Part shown: one piece after another, positions 9,417-16,996 of the stretch
Layout of the letters: each line of letters starts with the position of its first letter
How positions within the stretch are numbered: position 1 is the first letter of the stretch
Assembly: GCA_022402445.1 (NCBI GenBank)
Contig: JAKRSF010000004.1
Span: 710,120-774,119 of the forward strand
Source: Cyanobacteriota bacterium
GTDB lineage: Bacteria; Cyanobacteriota; Cyanobacteriia; CACIAM-69d
Direction: 5' to 3'
Length of the DNA stretch: 64,000 nt
Notes under the pieces: model-generated
Told to the model about the DNA's origin: nothing
Database searches by the model: none
Seen by the model: only the letters and a program-made list of their open reading frames with translations
Translations under genes and position numbers: made by a program

Positions 9417-10430
9417 CTACTCAACATCTGATTGGGTTAATTGCTGACCTGCCCTGACAGGTTGTTTCAGGGTTTTACCGACCACGAGAAACTCTGAACC
9501 AGGAGGTAAACCTGCGCCGGGACGATTCCAAATCAAATCCTGATCGGTTAGGATCTCACCCACCTGCAAATCTTGTTTGACGGCAATGGAACGGCGAATT
9601 GCGATCGCCAATTCGGCAGCACAAGGCTGTACTTGCTTGTCTAGTATTCCTAACAAACATTCTGATTGACGAACTCGGTTAACCAATTCCTTCAGCATTG
9701 TCGGATCAGCCGAGAGTTGATGATCACGAAAGTCAGAGTAGTGTTGATCCAACGTAAAGTGTTTTTCAATGACTCTCGCACCCAATCCTACCGCCAGGAG
9801 AGCTGCATCGAGTCCGATCACATGATCGGAATAACCAATCGGACAATCCAGATGATCTTGTAAGAATCGAATTGAGTTTAGGTTTGCTTGTTCCGGTGGA
9901 ACAGGATAGCTACTCACGCAGTGCAATACGGTCAGACATGGATTGGAAATCTTCTCAACTTCCCAGATAGATTTCAGGTAATGAACTGTCTTCTGGACTT
10001 GCTCCCAATCACTAATCCCCGTGGAGAAAATCACAGGTTTACCAGTTTTGGCGACCGTGCTCAACAAAGGATAAAACGTATCATCACAAGATGCAATTTT
10101 ATAGGCGTCTACTAAGGGTTCGAGTCCTTGAGCACTTTCTAAGTCAAGTGGTGTCGAGATAAATAATAAACCTAAAGATTTGGCCAAGTTTGCAAGTTGA
10201 GAAAACTGCTCAATCGTCAGTTCAAAGGATTGAAGACGCTGGAAACGAGCCGTATCAACGGGACGGATAAACTGCTCAGTTTTGAAGGTTTGAAATTTGA
10301 CAGCATCGACACCGCAGGCAGCGGCTTGGCGAACTAATTCGCAGGCAACCTCAAAGTTACCCTCGTGATTGTTGCCAATTTCTGCCACGATCACGACGCG
10401 CTCAGTTAGGTCTAGCGTTCCAATTTTCAT
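9417..10430 (-). CDS. neuB: NeuB-family nonulosonic acid synthase (sialic/legionaminic/pseudaminic type)
   Basis: The 337-residue protein shows the NeuB TIM-barrel signatures AEIGNNHEGN near residue 17, DAVKFQTFKTEQF, CPIGYSDHVIGLDAAL and VIEKHFTLD. A C-terminal SAF (antifreeze-like) domain spans about residues 280-337 (RRSIAVKQDLQVGEILTDQD). These enzymes condense phosphoenolpyruvate with an N-acylated mannosamine-type sugar to give a nine-carbon sugar acid. Length is normal for the family. It overlaps nothing but follows the GNAT gene by two bases, within a tight operon of biosynthetic genes. Which sugar acid is made cannot be decided from this gene alone. Confidence 0.92.
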   Translation of the reverse strand: MKIGTLDLTERVVIVAEIGNNHEGNFEVACELVRQAAACGVDAVKFQTFKTEQFIRPVDTARFQRLQSFELTIEQFSQLANLAKSLGLLFISTPLDLESAQGLEPLVDAYKIASCDDTFYPLLSTVAKTGKPVIFSTGISDWEQVQKTVHYLKSIWEVEKISNPCLTVLHCVSSYPVPPEQANLNSIRFLQDHLDCPIGYSDHVIGLDAALLAVGLGARVIEKHFTLDQHYSDFRDHQLSADPTMLKELVNRVRQSECLLGILDKQVQPCAAELAIAIRRSIAVKQDLQVGEILTDQDLIWNRPGAGLPPGSEFLVVGKTLKQPVRAGQQLTQSDVE

Positions 10431-10432
10431 GG

Positions 10433-11176
10433 CTAAGCGTGGTAGTGCAACAGATATTGGCTATGAACAATCGAGAAGCCCAAGGACTGATACAGGCGCA
10501 GGGCAGGCAAGTTCGCAACCTGCGTACCCACTCGGAATAGGCTACACTGATCGCGGTAAGTTTGCATAAAAGCACAAATCAGAGATTGTCCAATGCCTCG
10601 ACCGCGTACCTGGTCGTCCACCGCAATCAAATCAATCGTCGCCACCGAGTGCTCAGGTTCCTGGGTTAGGAGGGCTGCCAAAAAACCGATGGGCTGGTTA
10701 GCGTTTCGGGCCACAAGTACCCGATCACCCCGTCGCCCGTCACAGCAATTGGCCATCCAGTCACCCTTGATTTGCCCTGCCACAGCGTTATCCACTTGCG
10801 GATCGAGATGGAAGCGTGAATAGCGAAAGGCGTGTTTGGCCAACTCAACAATGCCAGGGCGATCAGCGGCGATCGCAACGTCAATGGGCTGAGTCGGAGC
10901 CTTAAGACTAGCTTTCGATGCGGGTAACTCCAGTAAGAGATGGGTGTCAACCACTCCAAAGCCCAGTTGTGCCAGCTCCTTAACCCAGTCAATCTGATCG
11001 CAAGGCACTCGCACTTCATAGAATCCCGGTTGGGCAAGATGTGACTGCAGTGCCTCGGCATTCCACCTGTCAGTGATTGACAAGCGGAATGCCGGTTTTC
11101 CAAGCCGTTCCCCCAACCATGGGTCAGGGGCAATCGTCCAGCTGGGATTCAGGGCTACAGCGTCCAAATTGACCAC
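10433..11176 (-). CDS. GNAT N-acetyltransferase (SpsD/WecD/PseH-like)
   Basis: This 247-residue protein has a C-terminal GNAT domain with the acetyl-CoA loop QVRGRGIGQSL around residue 190 and a closing ANLPALRLYQSLGF segment. The N-terminal half resembles WecD-like sugar acetyltransferases. In SpsCDEF-type clusters the GNAT enzyme acylates the amino sugar made by the DegT aminotransferase before the NeuB step. It starts with GTG at 11174-11176, six bases after the epimerase gene, and ends two bases before neuB, so the three are translationally linked. Confidence 0.85.
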   Translation of the reverse strand: MVNLDAVALNPSWTIAPDPWLGERLGKPAFRLSITDRWNAEALQSHLAQPGFYEVRVPCDQIDWVKELAQLGFGVVDTHLLLELPASKASLKAPTQPIDVAIAADRPGIVELAKHAFRYSRFHLDPQVDNAVAGQIKGDWMANCCDGRRGDRVLVARNANQPIGFLAALLTQEPEHSVATIDLIAVDDQVRGRGIGQSLICAFMQTYRDQCSLFRVGTQVANLPALRLYQSLGFSIVHSQYLLHYHA

Positions 11177-11182
11177 GGGGCG

Positions 11183-12241
11183 CTAAACCACCGTGAGCGC
11201 TGGTTCACGCTCAGGCGTCATCAGGCTCTTGTACCAATCAATATATTTCGGGAAACCAATTTCGATTGGGTTGGCTGGTGTGTAGCCCAAGAGATCTTTG
11301 GCCTTGTCGATGTTCAGCGTGCCCCGGAACGGAATCAATTTATCGCGGGCAACGCTTTCCACGTCAACTTGTGGGAAATGTTGACGCACAATTTCCACCA
11401 AGTCTTGAATTGATCGTGAACTGCCGTAGGTCAAATTGAAGATTTCGTTAATGGCTTGGGGATGGTCGATGGTTCGACAAACGCCCTGTACCAAATCGTC
11501 AATGAACGTGAAATCAATGCGCTCTTGACCGTCACCATCAATTCGCAATTTAGCTCCATTCAAGGCATTTTCGATAAAGATTTGACCAACCCGGCGACTC
11601 ACACAACGAGGGCCGTAGAGTGCTGAGGGGCGGATGATCGTATAGGGCAGATCAAACACTTGGTTGTAAGCAATCACAATCTTCTCGCCCGACAGCTTCA
11701 ATGCCCCATAAATCCCAAGTGGGTTTAGCGGTGACTCTTCAGTAACTTCCGGGGTGAGGAAGTTGCCATAAACCATGCTGGACGAGAAGAAAATGAATTG
11801 CTCCACACGACCCCGCGAAGCATCCAAGGCGTTCTCTAGGGTTCGCAAGCTGTGGTCAAAGGTGCTGTAGGGATCTTTATTGGAACGATTCGCATGGGCG
11901 ACGGCCGCCAAATGAATCACCACTTGCGGTTTGATTTCCGTGATCAAATGGCCAATAGCATGATAGTCGCGCGCATCCTGGATGTGGAGGGGAATGCCTG
12001 CTTCGTGCAATAGATCAAGCCGCTGGTGCAGAATCTTCAGGTAAAGATCGCGTTGGTATAAATCAGGCATTTTCTGGGCATAGGCCAGCAAGTTATTGAC
12101 CTGTAAACTGTCAATAATTTCGACATGCGCTCCGAGTTGCTTGAGGGTTAGGGCCAAGTTGTGGCCAATAAATCCTGCACCACCAATCAAGACAATCCGA
12201 CGATTAGCAAGGGAGCGATCGGGGGTCAAGGGTTGGCTCAT
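11183..12241 (-). CDS. NAD-dependent sugar epimerase/dehydratase (extended SDR)
   Basis: The 352-residue protein has the NAD-binding motif GGAGFIG at residues 20-26 and the catalytic YxxxK within IYGALKLSGEK, with FFSSSMVYGN before it. These are hallmarks of extended short-chain dehydrogenases acting on nucleotide sugars. It probably supplies the keto-sugar used by the adjacent aminotransferase (4,6-dehydratase role) or epimerises a UDP-sugar; the sequence does not settle which. Its ATG overlaps the stop of the aminotransferase gene by four bases (ATGA), so the two are translationally coupled. Confidence 0.85.
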   Translation of the reverse strand: MSQPLTPDRSLANRRIVLIGGAGFIGHNLALTLKQLGAHVEIIDSLQVNNLLAYAQKMPDLYQRDLYLKILHQRLDLLHEAGIPLHIQDARDYHAIGHLITEIKPQVVIHLAAVAHANRSNKDPYSTFDHSLRTLENALDASRGRVEQFIFFSSSMVYGNFLTPEVTEESPLNPLGIYGALKLSGEKIVIAYNQVFDLPYTIIRPSALYGPRCVSRRVGQIFIENALNGAKLRIDGDGQERIDFTFIDDLVQGVCRTIDHPQAINEIFNLTYGSSRSIQDLVEIVRQHFPQVDVESVARDKLIPFRGTLNIDKAKDLLGYTPANPIEIGFPKYIDWYKSLMTPEREPALTVV

Positions 12242-13398
12242 GGGGTCATCTCCTGAATCACTTGTTGGACAGTTTTGCCGATGTAGTCCATCTCATCGAG
12301 ACTGATGTGTGGGCCGACGGGCAGGGCGATCGAGCAGTCGCTAATCGTCGTGGCATTCGGGTAGCGACTGGTATCGTAGCCATATTTTTTGCGGTAGTAG
12401 GTCATGCGCGGCACGGGCTGTGGGTAGTAGATGCTGGTGCCAATACCACGGGCATTGAGTTGTTCAACAACGGCATCGCGGCTCGTGGAGATCGGACCGC
12501 GAAGTATGAGGGTTAGACAATAGAAGCTATTGGTACTGCGCGGAGTCTGACTATCAATAATTAGGGTATTGGGAACGGCGGCCAGGTGTGATTGGAGGCG
12601 ACGGAAGTTGGCGGCGCGGCGCTCTAAAATATCAGGGATTTTATGGATTTGTTGACGACCAATCGCCGCCTGGACATCACTCATTCGGTAGTTAAAGCCC
12701 AGAGTCAAAACGTCATACATGCCGGGCACCTTGCGCTCGGAAAACGTTCGATCAACCCCAAACCCGCGAAGCTTACGCACGGCATCTGCAATTTCACGAT
12801 GGCGGGTGACAAACATCCCGCCTTCAGCCGTTGTGATGTGCTTGACCGGGTAGAACGAGAACGCTCCCACGTCGCCATGTAGCCCAGCATGCTTGCCGTC
12901 AAAGTAAGTCCCGACCGCAAGGGCGGCATCCTCAATCACTTTAAGATTATGGCGATTGGCGATCGCTATAATCTCATCCATTGGACAGGCGATTCCGAGG
13001 AAATGAACAATTGAGATGGCCTTAGTTCGTTCGGTCATGGCAGCCGCGATCGCAGCGGGGTCAATATTCCCTGTTTCTAGAATGCAATCAACAAAGACAG
13101 CTTTTGCGCCAACGAGCTCGACCGCATGGGCCGTAGCTGTGTGGGTTTGGGCTGGTACAATCACTTCGTCGCCCGCACCCAAACCAAAATAAAAATATGC
13201 GAGGTGCAGGGCAGCCGTGCAAGAACTAACGCTAACGCAGTGTGCCCCCTCTCCCACAAAAGCCGCAAACTCCTCCTCAAATGCCTTGCATTGGGGGCCA
13301 TGGGTGAGGATAGGACTATCTAGAACGTCCATTACGGCTTGCCGCTCGTCGGCGGTAATCCACGGACGACCAAAGGGAATCGACGGGAGCGGATTCAT
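12238..13398 (-). CDS. DegT/DnrJ/EryC1 sugar aminotransferase
   Basis: This 386-residue PLP enzyme has the expected family marks: the EDAA segment with Asp157, the Schiff-base lysine Lys186 in SFYPVKHITTAEGG and the substrate-loop NYRMSDVQAAIG. It transfers an amino group from glutamate to a keto sugar on a nucleotide carrier. It would fit the WbpE (C3 amino) or SpsC/LegC/PseC (C4 amino) step. Its start overlaps the upstream Gfo/Idh stop by four bases, so the pair probably acts in sequence as an oxidase/aminotransferase couple. Confidence 0.9.
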   Translation of the reverse strand: MNPLPSIPFGRPWITADERQAVMDVLDSPILTHGPQCKAFEEEFAAFVGEGAHCVSVSSCTAALHLAYFYFGLGAGDEVIVPAQTHTATAHAVELVGAKAVFVDCILETGNIDPAAIAAAMTERTKAISIVHFLGIACPMDEIIAIANRHNLKVIEDAALAVGTYFDGKHAGLHGDVGAFSFYPVKHITTAEGGMFVTRHREIADAVRKLRGFGVDRTFSERKVPGMYDVLTLGFNYRMSDVQAAIGRQQIHKIPDILERRAANFRRLQSHLAAVPNTLIIDSQTPRSTNSFYCLTLILRGPISTSRDAVVEQLNARGIGTSIYYPQPVPRMTYYRKKYGYDTSRYPNATTISDCSIALPVGPHISLDEMDYIGKTVQQVIQEMTP

Positions 13399-14408
13399 AG
13401 GTAATCAATCGTGACGGTAGCGCCCTCAATCAGCGATTGTTCCGCTGCTATGCAGACGCTGATGAGGTCGAGGTTGTTGCGTGTAATTCGCTGTGTAGCT
13501 ATCCTATCGCCTTTCGTGATCGCATCTAGCCAAGAGGAGAGTAAATCGCCCTTCGATGCCGGCAGCGGGCTCAGGGCAATGGGTGCAGCCATCACTGCCG
13601 GGTCGCGTGTTGTGTGAATGCGTGGTCCACAGTCATCATAAATCACCGTGCCTTGGGTGCCGAAGACGCGCAAAACGTGTTGGTGTCGGTGGACGCAGCC
13701 GAAATTAGCCGTAATTCGCCCAATCACTCCCGACGGAAAGGTCAAAGTTGAGCAGGCAAAGTCATTGTAGGAAAAGGCTGTTCCTTGGGTGCAAATGCGG
13801 TTGCCCTGGCTTGTTACTGTAGTGGGCAGCTCGCCCAGTAAACCTACCGCTAAGTCCAGGAGGTGGATACCGCCCCCTTCCAGGACAGAGTAACCGCGGA
13901 CATCTTTGCGCCAACCATCCGTAATCTTATGCAGACGGCCGTAAAGATAGTCCCCATCAATGGCGTAGATTTGCCCTAAGCGCCCAGAATGTACGGCGTC
14001 TGACAACCAGCGATATAGAGGGGCTGACCGGAGAACCAGATTGGACTCGATTGCCAAATGAGGATACTGCCTCCAGGTTTGATAAATGGCCCGAAGTTCT
14101 TCTAGGGTCCGGCACAGGGGTTTTTCAACAAAGACGTGCTTACCCGCTTCGAGGGCCGCGATCATTTGATTGGCGTGGTCATCGTCGTAGGTTGCGATCG
14201 AAATAACGTTGACTTCTGGATCGGCCAGCACCTGCTCATAACTGTCAGCAACGCTACCCTGACCAATGGCAGCAGCAACCGCAGCAGCTTTTGCTCGGTT
14301 CAGATCGAAGACCCACTTCAGACGACTGTGGGGCGACTGTACGTAGGTTCTTGCATGTTGCTCGCCCACTCCCAAACCAATGGTGGCAGCCGTAAGAATT
14401 GGTGGCAT
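13395..14408 (-). CDS. Gfo/Idh/MocA-family oxidoreductase (WbpB-like)
   Basis: The 337-residue protein starts with a Rossmann NAD(P) fold (MPPILTAATIGLGVGEQHA). It has the family segment KHVFVEKPLCRTLEEL, in which EKP is the conserved catalytic motif, and ends in the typical beta-sheet domain. In P. aeruginosa-type pathways WbpB of this family oxidises the C3 hydroxyl of UDP-GlcNAcA before WbpE adds the amine, and here the DegT gene follows directly with a four-base overlap. Assignment to WbpB is inference from context. Confidence 0.85.
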   Translation of the reverse strand: MPPILTAATIGLGVGEQHARTYVQSPHSRLKWVFDLNRAKAAAVAAAIGQGSVADSYEQVLADPEVNVISIATYDDDHANQMIAALEAGKHVFVEKPLCRTLEELRAIYQTWRQYPHLAIESNLVLRSAPLYRWLSDAVHSGRLGQIYAIDGDYLYGRLHKITDGWRKDVRGYSVLEGGGIHLLDLAVGLLGELPTTVTSQGNRICTQGTAFSYNDFACSTLTFPSGVIGRITANFGCVHRHQHVLRVFGTQGTVIYDDCGPRIHTTRDPAVMAAPIALSPLPASKGDLLSSWLDAITKGDRIATQRITRNNLDLISVCIAAEQSLIEGATVTIDYL

Positions 14409-14419
14409 ACTTTTTCCTA

Positions 14420-15139
14420 CTAACTCACCTGATCAATGCTCGCAATTCGTAGGGTGAGTGCATGCGTAGGATCGCATGCTTCTAAACGACGAAGGTCATC
14501 GAGCGTATCTACGGTGGTCACAATCTCAGACCAATGAGAATCCGGTGAGCGCAAGTTCAAAATCCTATAGTGATTACGCCGTCTGTAGAAAATCGGAGTA
14601 ACGTGTTCACGATCATGATCCGTCAGATCTTCCGGATTGATTGCCATAAATGTAGAGGTCTTGACAATCTCTAGACTTTGCCCCTTAGGGAAGGTTCTTG
14701 GATCTACATTGGTGATCATGTCAGCTTTGAGTTGCGCTGATGTTGTGATCGCGTCTTTTAGCAAATCAGCACAGAGCAACGGACTGTCAGAACATATGCG
14801 TATGAATCTCTCGCACGGCCATTGCTCTGCCGCCTGTCGAAACCGATCAAATACGTCGTCTAGTGGTCCTCGCAATATGGGTACCTGAAGCTTATCTAAA
14901 TAGGCAGCTAAGGGATCATCACTGGACTGATCACTCGTCAAGACAGCAACATTTTCTATACCCACTGCTGTTGCCGCTGAGCGGATAACGTGTTGGATCA
15001 GTGGCTGGCCGCGGAAAGGTGCCAGGACCTTTCCTGGAAATCGCCTAGAACTCATCCGAGCTTGAATCCAAAGCTGAATTCCAGGAACCACATGCCCGTC
15101 TTGAGAATCCGAGCTCCACAAAGCTTCTTCCTGTCCCAT
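14420..15139 (-). CDS. SpsF-like cytidylyltransferase (CMP-sugar acid activation)
   Basis: This 239-residue protein carries the nucleotidyltransferase start IQARMSSRRFPGKVLAPF, in which R-M-S-S-x-R-x-P-G-K is the SpsF/acylneuraminate cytidylyltransferase signature. It is followed by IRICSDSPLLCADL. These proteins are thought to activate a nonulosonic acid as its CMP derivative, the product expected from NeuB in this operon. It starts with ATG at 15137-15139 and is separated from the upstream dehydrogenase by about 150 AT-rich bases, which may hold an internal promoter, though no convincing pair of boxes was found there. Confidence 0.82.
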   Translation of the reverse strand: MGQEEALWSSDSQDGHVVPGIQLWIQARMSSRRFPGKVLAPFRGQPLIQHVIRSAATAVGIENVAVLTSDQSSDDPLAAYLDKLQVPILRGPLDDVFDRFRQAAEQWPCERFIRICSDSPLLCADLLKDAITTSAQLKADMITNVDPRTFPKGQSLEIVKTSTFMAINPEDLTDHDREHVTPIFYRRRNHYRILNLRSPDSHWSEIVTTVDTLDDLRRLEACDPTHALTLRIASIDQVS

Positions 15140-15291
15140 AACCTTGTCAAAAACTCAGGCCGTTACAGTAGTAAAAACTCTAGATCACACTTGGATGAGA
15201 ACGAAGAAAATCAAAAAATTGATAATGGTCTCAGATCTTAGATTTTTATTCCTTTTTTCTTGCCTTTATGGATGTGAACAATATTATTCTC

Positions 15292-16602
15292 CTAGGCTCG
15301 TACTATATTAGCACTGACCTTCGAATACACGCCGCGAGTGTCGACAATGAGTGATGCGGAAGATGCCACTAGCTCATAGTCAAAAACATCATGGTTTGTT
15401 GCGATCAAGACACAATCAATTTCAGACCAATCGACTTCATCTAGGGTCAAGCTCTTCATGTCGAACTTGTGTTCACGCATGGCTGGAAAAACTGGAACAT
15501 AGGGATCGCAATAGCTTAGCTTGGCCTGACGATCTCGCAGCAACTCCATAATCTGTATTGAAGCGGACTCACGAACATCATCAACATCTTTCTTGTAGGC
15601 AATACCCAGAACTAAGATATGGCTTTTGCTTATGGGCTTGCCGCGCTCATTGAGTGCTGTTGTGATTTTGGCGACAACCCATTCAGGCATCAGACGATTG
15701 ACTTCGCCAGCGAGCTCAATGAAGCGCGTGTTGATACCGTATTCGCGAGCCTTCCAAGTCAGATAGAATGGGTCAATGGGGATACAATGCCCTCCTAGGC
15801 CAGGACCTGGATAATAGGGCGTGAATCCAAACGGTTTCGTTGCTGCGGCACGAATGACTTCATAGACGTCAATACCCATTCGATCAGAAACAATCTTTAT
15901 CTCGTTGACTAATCCTATATTGACTGCTCGATGGATGTTTTCCAGAAGCTTCGTCATTTCCGCAGCTCTAGCACTGCTCATTGGTATAACCTGATCGACG
16001 GCAGACTCATACAATGCGACTCCGGCTTTAAGACAGTTGGGCGTGATTCCTCCAACGAGCTTAGGGATAGTCCGTGTTTCAAATTTACTGTTACCGGGAT
16101 CCTCGCGCTCAGGGGAATATACCAGGAAGATATTTTCACCGACAATGAAACCATGGGCCTCAACTGAGGACTGAATGATCTCCTCGGTTGTACCTGGATA
16201 GGTGGTGCTTTCCAGAGAAATGATCTGTCCAGGTTTGAGGAATGGAGCAACTGATGCAATAGTGCTATGGATATAGCTAAGGTCAGGCTCTCGATGTTTT
16301 CCTAGAGGCGTTGGAACGCAAATAATGATGGCGTCTGCCTTGGCAACTTGCTCAAATTCAGAGGTTGCACAGAATCCGTTTTTGACTGCCGATTGAATTG
16401 CAGTGGAGGGAATATGCTTGATATAGCTACGGCCGACATTTAGTTCTTTGACTTTGTTAAGGTCGATATCGATACCCAGGACAGAGTACCCGGCCTCGGA
16501 AAAACGGAGGGCTAGGGGTAAGCCTGCATAGCCTAGGCCAACAGCAGCAATAGTTGCAGTTCTGTTGCTTAAGCGGTGAATTAACTCGACTAGCTCAGAC
16601 AA
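15292..16602 (-). CDS. UDP-N-acetylglucosamine 6-dehydrogenase (WbpA/WecC family)
   Basis: I chose the TTG at 16600-16602 because an AAGGA ribosome binding site lies seven bases upstream and gives 436 residues, the usual WbpA length; an in-frame TTG at 16677 would add a charged tail. The NAD-binding segment is [12 protein letters not shown], and the catalytic cysteine lies in [18 protein letters not shown]. The enzyme oxidises the C6 hydroxyl of UDP-GlcNAc (or an epimer) to the carboxylate in two steps. As the first gene of the minus-strand locus, with a candidate promoter upstream, it probably leads the operon. Together with the Gfo/Idh and DegT genes it recalls the WbpA-WbpB-WbpE series. 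Confidence 0.88.
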   Translation of the reverse strand: MSELVELIHRLSNRTATIAAVGLGYAGLPLALRFSEAGYSVLGIDIDLNKVKELNVGRSYIKHIPSTAIQSAVKNGFCATSEFEQVAKADAIIICVPTPLGKHREPDLSYIHSTIASVAPFLKPGQIISLESTTYPGTTEEIIQSSVEAHGFIVGENIFLVYSPEREDPGNSKFETRTIPKLVGGITPNCLKAGVALYESAVDQVIPMSSARAAEMTKLLENIHRAVNIGLVNEIKIVSDRMGIDVYEVIRAAATKPFGFTPYYPGPGLGGHCIPIDPFYLTWKAREYGINTRFIELAGEVNRLMPEWVVAKITTALNERGKPISKSHILVLGIAYKKDVDDVRESASIQIMELLRDRQAKLSYCDPYVPVFPAMREHKFDMKSLTLDEVDWSEIDCVLIATNHDVFDYELVASSASLIVDTRGVYSKVSANIVRA

Positions 16603-16996
16603 TGCTCTATCCTTCTTTATACTTAAATTTTTTGCTGCTTGTTTGTTCGAGGCGACGGATCGAAATGGAGGTGGCAAGCTATTTGAACAGAAATTATGCT
16701 TAAAGTAAATAGATAGTTAAGAAAAAATTAGAGCGCCTGTATGATGCTGGAGAGGGACCCAGGAGCAGCGGATGATTCCTTAGGGATTTTACCTGGGTCG
16801 AGTTTTGCGTGATGCAGAAGGCCGTGGAGGGGGCACAAGTGTCTGCCTTACCTTAAATGCCTACCAAGAACGACCATCACTCCCCTCTAAGAATTTTTCT
16901 GACGGGAGCATTGCTGGACTGAGACAAAGGTTGCAGTCTGGTCCGCTGAACTTCATCATGAGGAATGATTTACTGGCATTGCCCTAGATTGAGCCC
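16603..16996. other. Divergent intergenic region between the polysaccharide operon and the repeat-protein gene
   Basis: Apart from the candidate minus-strand promoter I see no gene or repeat here. A plus-strand frame of 60 codons at 16805-16987 has no recognisable protein features. The composition changes here from AT-rich (left) to GC-rich, HIP1-dense DNA (right). Confidence 0.5.
16693..16720 (-). promoter_or_regulatory. Candidate sigma70-type promoter of the polysaccharide operon
   Basis: On the minus strand TTAACT (16715-16720) and CATAAT (16693-16698) are separated by 16 bases, in an AT-rich stretch about 90 bases before the chosen start of the dehydrogenase gene. Both boxes differ from consensus, so this is a prediction only. 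Confidence 0.4.
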
